Part shown: positions 1 through 8,995 of the stretch, in pieces
How positions within the stretch are numbered: position 1 is the stretch's first letter
Layout of the letters: each line of letters starts with the position of its first letter
Assembly (NCBI RefSeq): GCF_017355935.1
Contig: NZ_JAFIQT010000003.1
Coordinates: forward strand, 379,450-443,449
Source: Telluribacter humicola
GTDB lineage: Bacteria > Bacteroidota > Bacteroidia > Cytophagales > Spirosomataceae
Direction of reading: 5' to 3'
Length of the DNA stretch: 64,000 bases
Position numbers and translations under genes: made by a program
The notes under the pieces: generated by a model
What the model saw: the letters and a program-made list of their open reading frames with translations, nothing else
Told to the model about the DNA's origin: nothing
Database searches by the model: none

Positions 1-137
1 AGCACTACCAGCCAACTAGTAAAAGTTTTTCCTTGCATATACCTGATTTTGAAGAGAAGGGTAATTTTTTGTTAAAAAATTGCCCTTAAAGTTAGGTATA
101 TTTTTTCAAAGAAAGATGCCAGGGGTGCAACCGGTGA

Positions 138-3100
138 CTAAAGCTTCAGGATCGAATCATACACCAGATCATGTACTTTACGACGCGTGCGGTGGCGGTT
201 GATTCCGTTGTTCTCCATGTCGGGATGAATACGGTTGGAAAGAAAAACAAACACCAGTTCTTCGTCCGGATCTACCCACGCTACTGCTCCCGTGAAACCA
301 GTATGCCCAAAGGAGTTGATGGAAGCCTTAGAAGAGACATAGGAGCTATTTCCGCTCACCGGCGCTTTATCCCATCCTAAGCCCCGATGGTGAATGTTAT
401 CCTGCATACGGGCAAATAGCGGAACCGTCTCCGGCTGATAAAACTGTTTCCCGGCGTATATACCTTTCCACAAATTCATTTGCAGCAGGGTGGCTACTTC
501 GAAGGCCGTTCCAAACAGGCCGGCATGACCGGAGACGCCTCCCTGAATAGCCGCCATCTGATCGTGAGCGGTTCCCTGGATCAGCTGACTCCGGAACCGG
601 ATGTCCTGCTCAGTGGGTGCGATCAGATTCTGGGGGAAACGACGAAGCGGGTTGAAGCCAAGGCGGGTCAGTCCCAGGGGCTCATAGATATTTTGATGTA
701 CAAACAGATCCAGGGGCTGAGCAGTCACGCGCTCCACGATTTTCTGCAGGGTGAGGAAGCCCAGATCACTGTATACATAGGAGTACTGTCCGGAACGTTC
801 ACGGCGGTTATGAAGCGGCGACTCCACGACCCACTTCCATACTGAGTCACGCAGCGTAGGCTTGGCATGTAGCCGGGGCGCAACCTGCAGCGGGAATGTA
901 CTATCGGCCGAAGCACTGTAGTACTCAGGGAGAAGTCCGCCGCCTCTGGTCATGGTACGCTCCCACAACTTAGGGTAAAAGGATACCAGGCCGGAGCGGT
1001 GCAGCAGGAGGTCACGGATAGTAAAGTACTGTTTGTTAGTAAAGCGGAGCTCCGGAAGGTACTCTGAGGCTTTTTTGTCCAGATCGATCAGCTTCCGATC
1101 GTAGAGCAGCATAACAGCCTGTAAGGTAGCGGCCACCTTGGTTACCGAAGCAAGATCATAGATAGTCTCTTCGTTTACACGCTCAGCCGAACGGTAGTTA
1201 AGGGTACCGTAGGATTTGTCGAACACGACTTTACCTTTTCTGGCCACCAATACCTGACAACCGGGAAACACATGCTCATTGATCGCTTCCGTGATTACAT
1301 AATCAATATTGTGCAGTATACGGCTACTCATACCTACACTCTCAGCCGACCCGTAGCTCATGCGGCCAATGGCTTGTGTTTCGTACCCGTGGCCCGGCTG
1401 GTAAGATAACACGGATACGGGTAGTACTCCCTGACCAGGTAAGGCTCCGAATATAACCTGTGCTGCGGCCATTTGTGAATCCTCGCCGTCCTGGTTGGCA
1501 CATAAAAGAACATCGGTTTCAGGGAAAAGCGGAATACTGTAAGGCGTACCAAACAAGGCCAGTACTACGCGCTTCCCCTGCTGTTTCATCCGGCTGATGA
1601 AGTTAACCGTACCGGCAGTTATACCGTGGTTACGGCGGGCCGAGGAGCTAATACCATGCACACTTACAATAATGGTTTCGTAGGCCTCCAGATGGGTCAT
1701 CATCTGAGCAATCTCTTCGTCTGTACTGGGCTTATCCGCAAAGGTATGGTGACGCATCGGGGCATAGTGAGCGATCATTTTCTGGAAGGCTGTACCGGTA
1801 CCAGCACCTATGGTTACCGAGGCTACCTTCATTCCCTCTATGCTTCGGATCGGCAGGAGACCATTATCATTACGAACCACAGTTACTGCCGCTTCGCTCA
1901 ACTCACGGATCAGCTCTTTGCTTTCGACATTGTTCAGATCCTGATACAGGTTTGCCAGCTCTATAGGCTTGTATTGATTTAATCCTGCCCAGTACTTAGC
2001 CTGCAGAATACGCTTTACTTTCTTATCGATAAACTCCTGCGTGATAGTCCCCTGCTCGAGGGCGTCTTTGATGCGCTTCACTGTTTCGCCTACCTTTTCA
2101 GGATAAAGCAGTACATCATTACCGGCCAACAAGGCTTTTAGGTTTACATCGGCCGCTTTTCCTGCCTTAAGTACTCCCTGCATATTCATGGCGTCCGTAA
2201 ACACCAGACCGCGGAAGCCCATCTCATTCTGAAGTAGCTCAGTCACTACTTTGTGAGATAGTGAGGAAGGCTGCTGGGGTGTATTGTCCAGGGCGGGCAC
2301 AAACAGGTGTCCGCTCAGTACCCCCATCAGACTATCAGCAATCATTTTCTTATAGGGATAGATATCTATCTCCTGCAACCGCTCAGCAGAATGATTAACT
2401 ACCGGAAGAGTGAGATGTGAATCGGTATCGGTATCACCGTGGCCGGGAAAGTGCTTGGCCGTAGCAATGACGTGATTGCGCTGAAGGCCCTTCATGTAGG
2501 CCGAAGACTTACGGCTTACATTTTCGCGGTCTTCACCGAATGAACGCACACCAATAATAGGGTTCTTGGGATTACTATTGACATCCGATACCGGAGCAAA
2601 GTTGATATGAATGCCCAGGCGGCGGCAGTGCTTACCGATCTCGTCGCCCATGCGGTACACCAATTCATCATTCTTGATGGCACCTAATACCATCTGACGG
2701 GGAAACTCAATGGTACTATCCAGACGCATACCTAGCCCCCACTCCCCATCTATACCTATAAACAAGGGTACTTTGGACTGGGCCTGAAAGCGATTAGTCA
2801 GAACAGCCTGACGGTAAGGACCTCCCTGAAAGAAGATAAGCCCCCCCAGGTGGTAGTCCCGGACTAGTTTTTCGACATAGCGGTTTTCGTACTCATTTCT
2901 GTTAGAGAAAGCGGCCACCATAAAGAACTGACCGATCTTTTCATCCAGCGATAGCGTAGCCAACGTGCTATCTACCCATTTCGCCTCGGGCAGTACGTGT
3001 ACAGGTCCTGCTCTTCTTCTGGCTTTCTTAGCGGGTTTGACAACCTCTGGTTTTTTTGTAACCAGAGCTTCCAGCACAGTCGCCGACTTGTGCAACTTCC

Positions 3101-3200
3101 ATGCTGTTGCTACTACTGAACTTACAATCAATGAGACACACATTCCAACTATTACCCGCAGTATTCCTGGACGGGTAATACGACCAAACCAATTTCTCAT
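138..3200 (-). CDS. GH3 beta-N-acetylglucosaminidase fused to a beta-lactamase-family serine hydrolase
   Basis: A two-domain, membrane-anchored cell-envelope enzyme of 1020 aa. A hydrophobic segment at about residues 14-34 serves as signal or anchor. The GH3 domain carries the NagZ-type motif KHFPGHGDTDTDSH and the nucleophile region FTDAMNMQGV. The C-terminal third is a class C beta-lactamase/esterase fold, with the SxxK motif in ASVTK near residue 690, a YSD in place of YxN, and HTG near the end. In Bacteroidota such fusions are thought to act on peptidoglycan-derived muropeptides or oligosaccharides; substrate cannot be read from sequence. The ATG at 3200 directly precedes basic residues and the membrane segment, which supports this start. 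It is transcribed divergently from the rhodanese gene. Fusion is inferred to be real because the reading frame is uninterrupted. Confidence 0.9.
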   Translation of the reverse strand: MRNWFGRITRPGILRVIVGMCVSLIVSSVVATAWKLHKSATVLEALVTKKPEVVKPAKKARRRAGPVHVLPEAKWVDSTLATLSLDEKIGQFFMVAAFSNRNEYENRYVEKLVRDYHLGGLIFFQGGPYRQAVLTNRFQAQSKVPLFIGIDGEWGLGMRLDSTIEFPRQMVLGAIKNDELVYRMGDEIGKHCRRLGIHINFAPVSDVNSNPKNPIIGVRSFGEDRENVSRKSSAYMKGLQRNHVIATAKHFPGHGDTDTDSHLTLPVVNHSAERLQEIDIYPYKKMIADSLMGVLSGHLFVPALDNTPQQPSSLSHKVVTELLQNEMGFRGLVFTDAMNMQGVLKAGKAADVNLKALLAGNDVLLYPEKVGETVKRIKDALEQGTITQEFIDKKVKRILQAKYWAGLNQYKPIELANLYQDLNNVESKELIRELSEAAVTVVRNDNGLLPIRSIEGMKVASVTIGAGTGTAFQKMIAHYAPMRHHTFADKPSTDEEIAQMMTHLEAYETIIVSVHGISSSARRNHGITAGTVNFISRMKQQGKRVVLALFGTPYSIPLFPETDVLLCANQDGEDSQMAAAQVIFGALPGQGVLPVSVLSYQPGHGYETQAIGRMSYGSAESVGMSSRILHNIDYVITEAINEHVFPGCQVLVARKGKVVFDKSYGTLNYRSAERVNEETIYDLASVTKVAATLQAVMLLYDRKLIDLDKKASEYLPELRFTNKQYFTIRDLLLHRSGLVSFYPKLWERTMTRGGGLLPEYYSASADSTFPLQVAPRLHAKPTLRDSVWKWVVESPLHNRRERSGQYSYVYSDLGFLTLQKIVERVTAQPLDLFVHQNIYEPLGLTRLGFNPLRRFPQNLIAPTEQDIRFRSQLIQGTAHDQMAAIQGGVSGHAGLFGTAFEVATLLQMNLWKGIYAGKQFYQPETVPLFARMQDNIHHRGLGWDKAPVSGNSSYVSSKASINSFGHTGFTGAVAWVDPDEELVFVFLSNRIHPDMENNGINRHRTRRKVHDLVYDSILKL

Positions 3201-3289
3201 GCTTGTTGTTAAAGTGTATTAGGTGTAATGTTGATAATAATCGAACGCTACTATCAATAAGTTGTTCCCTCTCCAATATAACAACAATC

Positions 3290-3802
3290 GTGCAAAAAAG
3301 ATCAAAAATTCTTCTTTTTGTTATAATAGCGATGCTTTTTGGGTGTAACTCCTCTGATGGCCAAATAACTAGTAAGCCTTATAAAGCGCTCCTTCATACG
3401 CTGTACAAAAAGGACGTCCCGCTGATTGGTTGTGACAAGGCCCAGGCTCTGAAAGGGGCTGTATTCTTGGATACACGCGCACCGGCGGAGTACCAGGTCA
3501 GTCATATAGCCAAGGCCCGTTGGGTAGGCTACGAGGAGTTCTCGCTGGACCGCATCAAGGATATTCCTAAGGACACGCCTCTGGTGGTATATTGCTCAGT
3601 GGGTGTACGCAGCGAACAGATAGGGAAGAAGATGATTGATGCCGGTTATACGCGGGTGTATAATCTGTACGGAAGTATATTTGAATGGGTAAATCAGGAT
3701 AAGCCCATTGTAGACAGTAAGGGCCAGCCTACCCAGAAAGTACACGCCTACTCGCCCGTCTGGGGGATATGGCTACAAAAGGGCGAAAAGGTATATGAAT
3801 AA
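3290..3802 (+). CDS. Rhodanese-like domain lipoprotein
   Basis: A probable periplasmic lipoprotein with one rhodanese (sulfurtransferase) domain. The open frame extends back to 3203, but the upstream 29 codons do not look like a signal sequence. A GTG at 3290 gives a lysine/arginine start followed by a hydrophobic stretch and lipobox LFGC, so I chose that start (170 aa). The domain shows FLDTRAPAEYQVSHI and the active-site loop CSVGVRSEQ, with the catalytic cysteine present. Rhodaneses transfer sulfane sulfur or serve as persulfide carriers; the actual acceptor is unknown. It is convergent with tpiA, and a strong shared hairpin separates the two genes. Confidence 0.8.
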   Translation: MQKRSKILLFVIIAMLFGCNSSDGQITSKPYKALLHTLYKKDVPLIGCDKAQALKGAVFLDTRAPAEYQVSHIAKARWVGYEEFSLDRIKDIPKDTPLVVYCSVGVRSEQIGKKMIDAGYTRVYNLYGSIFEWVNQDKPIVDSKGQPTQKVHAYSPVWGIWLQKGEKVYE

Positions 3803-3857
3803 GAGCCGGTAATCTGCTGTATCTATCGGATACACTATACGCAGATTACCGGCTCTT
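3801..3857. terminator. Bidirectional intrinsic terminator between rhodanese gene and tpiA
   Basis: A perfect 17-bp inverted repeat (3801-3817 with 3841-3857) encloses a 23-nt loop. It is preceded by A residues and followed by a T-rich stretch. It lies between two convergent genes and partly overlaps the end of the rhodanese gene, as expected for a two-way terminator. Confidence 0.85.
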
Positions 3858-3881
3858 TCTGTTATTTTATCTCAGCTACGA

Positions 3882-4646
3882 TTACTGACGAGCTTTGATG
3901 ATAGTGGTAAAGTCACGCGATTTCAGCGAAGCTCCCCCCACCAGACCACCGTCTACATCCGGGCTGGCAAATAGCTCTTCGGCGTTGGCAGCACCCACAC
4001 TACCACCGTATAGTATAGAGGTATTATCCGCTACTTCGTTACCATACTTGCCGGCAATATGCGCGCGCAGGGCAGCGTGCATTTCCTGCGCCTGCTCAGA
4101 GCTGGCAGTGAGTCCGGTACCAATGGCCCAGATTGGCTCATAGGCAATCACTACTTTCCCAAACTGCTCTTCCGACAGGTGGAACAGGCTCTCGGTAATC
4201 TGATTTTTTACGAATCCGATATAGTCTTCATTCTGACGCTGATTCAGTGACTCACCGCAGCAGAAGATAGGCGTCAGCCCATTCTCGAGAGCAATGTTTA
4301 CCTTACCAGCCAATTGAGCGTTAGTCTCACCGAAGTACTCACGGCGCTCGCTGTGTCCAAGGACTACGTACTCAATGCCAATAGACTTCAGCATGGAAGC
4401 CGAGATCTCTCCGGTATAAGCACCCGATGCTTTATCCGAACAGTTCTGAGCGGCCAGGGCTATTTTTGGGGAGTTTTCGACGTACTTATTAAGTGTGGTC
4501 AGGTATATGGCAGGGGGGCAAAGGATTACCTGCACATCGCCGGTTACTTCATCATTGACCATATTAACTACCTCGGAGGTAAGCGCCAGGGCTTCATCGA
4601 GGGTCTTGTTCATTTTCCAGTTTCCGGCTACTATTTTCTTGCGCAT
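3882..4646 (-). CDS. tpiA: Triosephosphate isomerase
   Basis: Glycolytic and gluconeogenic enzyme interconverting dihydroxyacetone phosphate and glyceraldehyde 3-phosphate in the cytoplasm. The protein starts MRKKIVAGNWKMNK, which carries the substrate-binding Asn and Lys. It has the catalytic His region GHSERR, the catalytic Glu segment AYEPIWAIGTG and the phosphate-binding YGGSV near the C-terminus. The frame is open back to 4676, but the conserved family N-terminus begins at the ATG at 4646, giving 254 aa, the normal length. A promoter -7-like element (TAATTTTG, 4690-4697 on this strand) lies about 45 bases upstream. Confidence 0.97.
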   Translation of the reverse strand: MRKKIVAGNWKMNKTLDEALALTSEVVNMVNDEVTGDVQVILCPPAIYLTTLNKYVENSPKIALAAQNCSDKASGAYTGEISASMLKSIGIEYVVLGHSERREYFGETNAQLAGKVNIALENGLTPIFCCGESLNQRQNEDYIGFVKNQITESLFHLSEEQFGKVVIAYEPIWAIGTGLTASSEQAQEMHAALRAHIAGKYGNEVADNTSILYGGSVGAANAEELFASPDVDGGLVGGASLKSRDFTTIIKARQ

Positions 4647-4774
4647 AGGTAGGTAAGCTGTATAAGGTAACACCATCTGATTTACGCTGCAAAATTACCA
4701 CTTTTTCCCTACGAAGACCATTTTCAGATTCTTTTACAGAATTTTGATAACATTTTGACACCACCGAAGTTTTT

Positions 4775-4807
4775 TTTGTGTTTAAACAAGACTAATCAGT
4801 AACTTTA
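4775..4807 (+). promoter_or_regulatory. Candidate promoter of the aspartyl protease gene
   Basis: TTTG at 4775-4778 and TAACTTTA at 4800-4807 are separated by 21 nt. They match the Bacteroidota TTTG / TAnnTTTG pattern with one mismatch in the -7 element. The ATG follows about 28 nt downstream. Confidence 0.4.
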
Positions 4808-4834
4808 CAGTATGTAGAAAAAGTATACAAAGCC

Positions 4835-6103
4835 ATGAAGCGAGCGAACGGGCTGACAGCTATTTTACTCCTGATCTGGATAGGGGCTTTGACTTGTGCT
4901 ACGGCACAAAAGCTTACTGTATCCAAGGAGAAGTACGGCTTTTTTCTGGAAGGTAACCGTCGGTTTGCACGTATCCCCTTTGAACTACATTCCAACCTCA
5001 TTCTGGTTCCTGTACAAATCAACGGCTCTGATACGCTTCGTTTTATACTGGATACCGGTGTAAGCTCTACCATAGTCACAGACCCCAAGGCGCTTGATAC
5101 GAACACGCTTCGGCTAACCCGTAAGGTAAGCCTGGCCGGAGCGGGCGAAGGCACTGATATCTCGGCGCATGTAGCTATTGATAATTCCTTGTCGATGCTC
5201 CACATGAAGGCCAATCACCACAACCTGATCGTGCTGGACAAGGATGTACTACACCTGGCTGAGTACGTAGGCGTACCGGTTCATGGCATATTCGGACACG
5301 AGATATTCAATAACTTTATTGTTACCATTGATTTCTCGGCCAAAGAGCTCATCCTGCGGAAACCCGGTACCTACCGGTACCACTCCCGCAAAGGGGACCA
5401 ATACCCCATCACCATAGAAGACACCAAACCATTTACAAGTGCGGTAGCTCTACTTGCCGATGGACGTGAGCATCCCATACGCGTGGTGATAGACACGGGG
5501 GCTGGCCACGCACTGCTACTCGACAAGTCATCGGATGAGCGTATACAGCTCCCCGAAAAGCTCATACATACCCAGGTAGGCCGCGGCCTCAACGGAGTGA
5601 TCAATGGCAGTCTGGGGCGGATTGAGCGGGTCCGGTTTGGGCGATTCGAGCTGGACAATGTACTGGCTTCCTTCCCTGACAGTAACGCCTTCGGGGCCAA
5701 ACTACCCGACCGGGGTAACCGCCAGGGCAACATAGGCTGCGAGCTGCTCCGGCGCTTCAAGGTGACCATGAACTACCAGGAGGGCTACATGGTGCTCAAG
5801 CCCATCAAGAAACGCATCAAAGAAAGCTTTGAGCATGACATGAGCGGACTGGGGCTGCGAGCACTGGGAACCGATCTTCGCTCTTATATGGTTCAGCACA
5901 TAACTGAGGGCTCCCCGGCAGCCTATGCAGGATTGCAGGAAGGGGATCAACTCTTATTTGTAAATGATCGTCCGGTACATGATATGAATATTACGGAAAT
6001 CTACAAGCTCATGCAGAAGGGGGACGGAGAGGAGATAGAGCTGCTAGTTAAACGGGATGGAAAGATGTTCTTTACCAAACTTGTACTCCGACGACTGATT
6101 TGA
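4835..6103 (+). CDS. Retropepsin-like aspartyl protease with C-terminal PDZ domain
   Basis: A secreted or periplasmic protease of 422 aa. The first 25 residues form a signal peptide ending CATAQ. There are two aspartyl protease lobes: ILDTGVSS with the catalytic Asp near residue 73, and VIDTGAGHALLLD with Asp near residue 220. Having both DTG motifs in one chain is like a fused dimer of retropepsin domains. Residues about 335-420 form a PDZ domain (GSPAAYAGLQEGDQLLFVND), probably for substrate recruitment. Substrate is unknown. The gene is followed after 20 nt by mnmD and may be co-transcribed with it. Confidence 0.85.
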   Translation: MKRANGLTAILLLIWIGALTCATAQKLTVSKEKYGFFLEGNRRFARIPFELHSNLILVPVQINGSDTLRFILDTGVSSTIVTDPKALDTNTLRLTRKVSLAGAGEGTDISAHVAIDNSLSMLHMKANHHNLIVLDKDVLHLAEYVGVPVHGIFGHEIFNNFIVTIDFSAKELILRKPGTYRYHSRKGDQYPITIEDTKPFTSAVALLADGREHPIRVVIDTGAGHALLLDKSSDERIQLPEKLIHTQVGRGLNGVINGSLGRIERVRFGRFELDNVLASFPDSNAFGAKLPDRGNRQGNIGCELLRRFKVTMNYQEGYMVLKPIKKRIKESFEHDMSGLGLRALGTDLRSYMVQHITEGSPAAYAGLQEGDQLLFVNDRPVHDMNITEIYKLMQKGDGEEIELLVKRDGKMFFTKLVLRRLI

Positions 6104-6123
6104 CCTAAACAGATTTACGTTTT

Positions 6124-6807
6124 ATGCCTTATTCTGCCGCCGCACGCCCTGGTCGTCTGGTATACACCGCCGACGGCTCCAACTCCCTTTATAACACAGA
6201 ATTAGATCAGCACTACCACTCAATGCAGGGAGCCCTGCAGGAATCCCGGCATGTATTCATTAATCTGGGTCTGAAGCCTGCGCTGGAGCAGGCCAGTGCT
6301 CCGGTGCGTATCTTTGAAATGGGCTTCGGAACGGGCCTTAATGCCCTACTAGCCTGGCAGCAGGCAGATGATTTTCAGAAGCCTGTTGAGTACCTGGGCG
6401 TAGAGGCCTACCCCATCGCCGACGAAGAAGTTGAGGGTCTTAACTTTGATGAGATCACGGGAAAGGCCGGGCTGGCTCAACTTCATCAGGCTCCCTGGTC
6501 TGCGTATACCCGTCTTACGGAGTACTTCTCCTTTTGCAAAGTGCATACAACGCTGGAAGACTTTACGCTCAATGACGCTCCTTTTGATGTTATCTTCTAC
6601 GATGCGTTTTCTCCCACTGCCCAACCTGAGTTGTGGACGGAGGAAGTATTTGCCAGAATAGCCGCTATGACCCGCCCGGGTGGTGTACTTGTGACCTACT
6701 CCGCCAAAGGAAGCGTGCGACGGGCGCTGGATGCCGTCGGCTTTTCGGTCGAAAAGCACCCGGGCCCGGGACGGAAGCGGGAGGTAGTCAAGGCCATTCG
6801 CCGGTAG
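6124..6807 (+). CDS. mnmD: MnmD-like tRNA 5-methylaminomethyl-2-thiouridine methyltransferase
   Basis: A cytoplasmic SAM-dependent methyltransferase of 227 aa that is predicted to carry out the last methylation in mnm5s2U34 synthesis in tRNA anticodons. The SAM motif is EMGFGTGLNALLAW, followed by the family motif YDAFSPTAQPELW and the late motif YSAKGSVRRAL. In Escherichia coli this domain is fused to the FAD-dependent MnmC oxidase; here only the MnmD part is present, as is usual in many Bacteroidota. It ends 11 nt from the convergent VCBS-repeat gene. Confidence 0.85.
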   Translation: MPYSAAARPGRLVYTADGSNSLYNTELDQHYHSMQGALQESRHVFINLGLKPALEQASAPVRIFEMGFGTGLNALLAWQQADDFQKPVEYLGVEAYPIADEEVEGLNFDEITGKAGLAQLHQAPWSAYTRLTEYFSFCKVHTTLEDFTLNDAPFDVIFYDAFSPTAQPELWTEEVFARIAAMTRPGGVLVTYSAKGSVRRALDAVGFSVEKHPGPGRKREVVKAIRR

Positions 6808-6818
6808 GTACCTGTCTC

Positions 6819-7922
6819 TTATTTTGCTCCTTCGTTAAAGAAAATGGTCAGGCCGTCTTTTCCGGCTACCACTATATCGTTACGGCCGGTCTTCCGCAGA
6901 TCGGCCACCGCGAAGTAAATACCTGTACCCTTGCCCTCCCCGGCCGGACCGTAGGATATGGCATGCTTGGTAAACTTTCCATTATTGAGAGTGAAGTAGT
7001 ACAACCCAACCGGATCTTCGGAACCGGGGTCTTTACCATTATGAGCCCGGTAGCGCTTACCCGTCACCAGCTCGGGCTTGCCATCGCCGGTCACATCTAC
7101 CCACTCCATAGCGTGGTACTGTGAGTTCTTGTCGTCAATGATGTGCTTCGTCCACGAGCGCTGGCCGTTGGCTCCGCTTTTCTGTTCATACCAGTGTAGG
7201 CCGTACCCGTGCCCCTGCCCCACGATGAGGTCGTTCTTCTTATCCCCATTTACATCTACTACCAGAATGGGCACGCTGGTGGTACCTAACGAAAACTCCT
7301 TGTGCAGGGTCCAGTCCGGGGCCTGCAGCCAGCCGTCACTTACCACAAAGTCTCCCTTACCATCCCCGTTAATATCCCCAAACCCCAGCCCATGGCCCTG
7401 GGTAGGTGCTACATCTACCTGCTTAAAAGTCCCGCCTTTCTGGTGCTTGAAGTACTTCAGCGGATGGCCCGGGTTGTTAGGGCAAATCTCCAGGGTACCG
7501 TCACCATCAACATCCCAGGCCCGGGTACACTCCACATTACCTACCTTCGCCAGTTCGTGCCGGGTCCACTGGGCTTCTCCTTTGTTCTCCATCCACCGCA
7601 GGGTACCATCAAACCATCCTCCGGTGATAATGTCGGTGCGGCCATCACTATTTACATCAAAAGGAATGGTTGAGAAATCATCATAGTACTGATCCTTGCG
7701 GGGCTGGTTGCCGATCAGGTGGCGCTGACGAAAGCGGGGACCTTTGTACCAGAAATCTCCGGATACAATATCCAGTGTATCATCATTATCGACATCCAAT
7801 ACGCCCACCGACTCGTAGCTTTCGGCAGCTACAAAATACCGGGAGAAAGACACAGGAGCTTTTTTGGGCTCTGTTGAGGCAGTAGAGGCCAGCAGTATGG
7901 CCAGAAGTGTAACGTAGCGCAT
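6819..7922 (-). CDS. Secreted FG-GAP/VCBS repeat beta-propeller protein
   Basis: A 367-aa protein with a short signal peptide (MRYVTLLAILLAS) and at least six Asp-rich calcium-loop repeats of the form DVNxDGxxDIV, for example DVDNDDTLDIVSGD, DINGDGKGDFVVSDG and DVNGDKKNDLIVGQG. The regular spacing predicts a seven-bladed integrin-like beta-propeller exported across the inner membrane. Such proteins are commonly surface-bound carbohydrate or protein binders. No catalytic residues were recognised and the ligand is unknown. Confidence 0.8.
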   Translation of the reverse strand: MRYVTLLAILLASTASTEPKKAPVSFSRYFVAAESYESVGVLDVDNDDTLDIVSGDFWYKGPRFRQRHLIGNQPRKDQYYDDFSTIPFDVNSDGRTDIITGGWFDGTLRWMENKGEAQWTRHELAKVGNVECTRAWDVDGDGTLEICPNNPGHPLKYFKHQKGGTFKQVDVAPTQGHGLGFGDINGDGKGDFVVSDGWLQAPDWTLHKEFSLGTTSVPILVVDVNGDKKNDLIVGQGHGYGLHWYEQKSGANGQRSWTKHIIDDKNSQYHAMEWVDVTGDGKPELVTGKRYRAHNGKDPGSEDPVGLYYFTLNNGKFTKHAISYGPAGEGKGTGIYFAVADLRKTGRNDIVVAGKDGLTIFFNEGAK

Positions 7923-7950
7923 GAGTGGTTGGTAGATGTAGTAGTAGCAC

Positions 7951-8109
7951 TTACTCTATAAAGTACCCCTTGTTCCGAAAGCTACTGCTCTGCCAGTAAG
8001 CGTTGGCCTTAGTTAAATCAGCAATAACTTCTAAGTCCTGACGCCAGTTGGCACAGTTCTTTGATACTTCAAAGCAGATCAGCACACGCCTCGGCCTGGC
8101 TGTAATCAA
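7951..8109 (-). pseudogene. Possible short ORF or gene remnant
   Basis: In the 330-nt interval between the VCBS-repeat gene and the DksA-like gene, one minus-strand frame stays open for about 52 codons from a TTG. It reads protein-like, with segments VSKNCANWRQDLEVIADL and YWQSSSFRNKGYFIE. There is no clear start and no recognised family. It may be the 3' remnant of a lost gene or simply chance. Apart from this and the DksA terminator, I see nothing in the interval. Confidence 0.2.
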
Positions 8110-8182
8110 TCATTAGCCTTATTTCACTACCTGAAAATGTACAGCTATACCAATGATACTCATACCGCCCTAAAAAAGATAA

Positions 8183-8201
8183 GGACGCCTTGCGGGCGTC
8201 C
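8183..8201 (-). terminator. Intrinsic terminator of the DksA-like gene
   Basis: The 7-bp stem GGACGCC/GGCGTCC has a 5-nt loop. Read on the minus strand it is followed by a T-rich tail (TTATCTTTTTTA). It sits about 50 nt beyond the stop codon of the DksA-like gene. Confidence 0.7.
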
Positions 8202-8253
8202 CTGTAAAGAGAGTACAAATCATGTAATCCGGAATACTGTTACCAATGGCTTC

Positions 8254-8637
8254 CTAGCTCACGCGCTTCAGCTTCGCTTCGATAGTCTGCTGTGTATGAG
8301 GTACTACCCTCAACCGCTCCTTAGGAATAAGTTTTCCGGTATCAATACAGACACCGTAGGTACCATTCTTAATACGGATCAGCGCGTTTTCCAGCTGCGT
8401 TGCATACTTCTGCAGGCGCGCCGCCAACTGGCTCAGGTTCTCACGTTCGCTGGCATCAGCGCCGTCTTCCAGAAGTTTAGCCGTACCTGCTGTATTGTCT
8501 GTACCGCTATCGTTCTTTTTGCTAAGGGTCTCCTTAATGTAATTAAGTTCGCTTCTTGCTTCATCAAGCTTCCCTCGGATCAGTTCTTCAAATTCTTTCA
8601 GTTCTTCTTCCGAGTACCGGGTCCTTTCTTCTTGCAT
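8254..8637 (-). CDS. TraR/DksA-family transcriptional regulator with degenerate zinc finger
   Basis: A 127-aa cytoplasmic protein with a long N-terminal coiled coil and a C-terminal TraR/DksA segment (GVCIDTGKLIPKERLRVVPH). DksA-type proteins insert a coiled coil into the RNA polymerase secondary channel and modulate rRNA and stress promoters, often with ppGpp. Only one of the four usual zinc cysteines is present; the others are replaced, as is typical of Bacteroidota members of the family. The coiled-coil tip region (residues about 40-60) contains acidic residues. A -7-like element TAATTTTG (8698-8705, minus strand) lies about 60 nt upstream. The interval 8638-8995 between this gene and gdhA is AT-rich and holds only the two promoters. 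Confidence 0.85.
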   Translation of the reverse strand: MQEERTRYSEEELKEFEELIRGKLDEARSELNYIKETLSKKNDSGTDNTAGTAKLLEDGADASERENLSQLAARLQKYATQLENALIRIKNGTYGVCIDTGKLIPKERLRVVPHTQQTIEAKLKRVS

Positions 8638-8904
8638 AGCGGTAGGGTTTTGAAAGTTCTCTACTTAGATTATTTAATGCTGTGGCCTATCCGGGAACAA
8701 AATTAGCAGGATTTATCTATACTTCATTCATTATCTGTTGTTAAAGCAAAAAAATTAAAAAGTTACTATTTTACAATTTATGAAAAACACAGATAAATAT
8801 TTGGACTCTGACGATGTTTATATGCCTTTATTCGCACGTATAGCTATTTTGAGAAAGAAAATACCAACGTGAATAAATTATAAAATTTCAAGAAAAAATA
8901 GCTC

Positions 8905-8937
8905 TTTGCTTTTATTATTACAAATAATGTATGTTTG
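8905..8937 (+). promoter_or_regulatory. Candidate promoter of glutamate dehydrogenase
   Basis: TTTG (8905-8908) and a perfect TATGTTTG (8930-8937, TAnnTTTG) are separated by 21 nt. This matches the Bacteroidota housekeeping promoter. The predicted start of transcription is about 50 nt before the gdhA ATG. Confidence 0.55.
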
Positions 8938-8995
8938 TATAGACGATTTTTAGCACTTCATACAACGTACTAGTAACCAACTGATTATTACAAAA

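Noticed and set aside
8137-8706. 189-codon plus-strand frame opposite the DksA-like gene
   Set aside because: It fully overlaps a recognised family member on the other strand and spans that gene's terminator and promoter.
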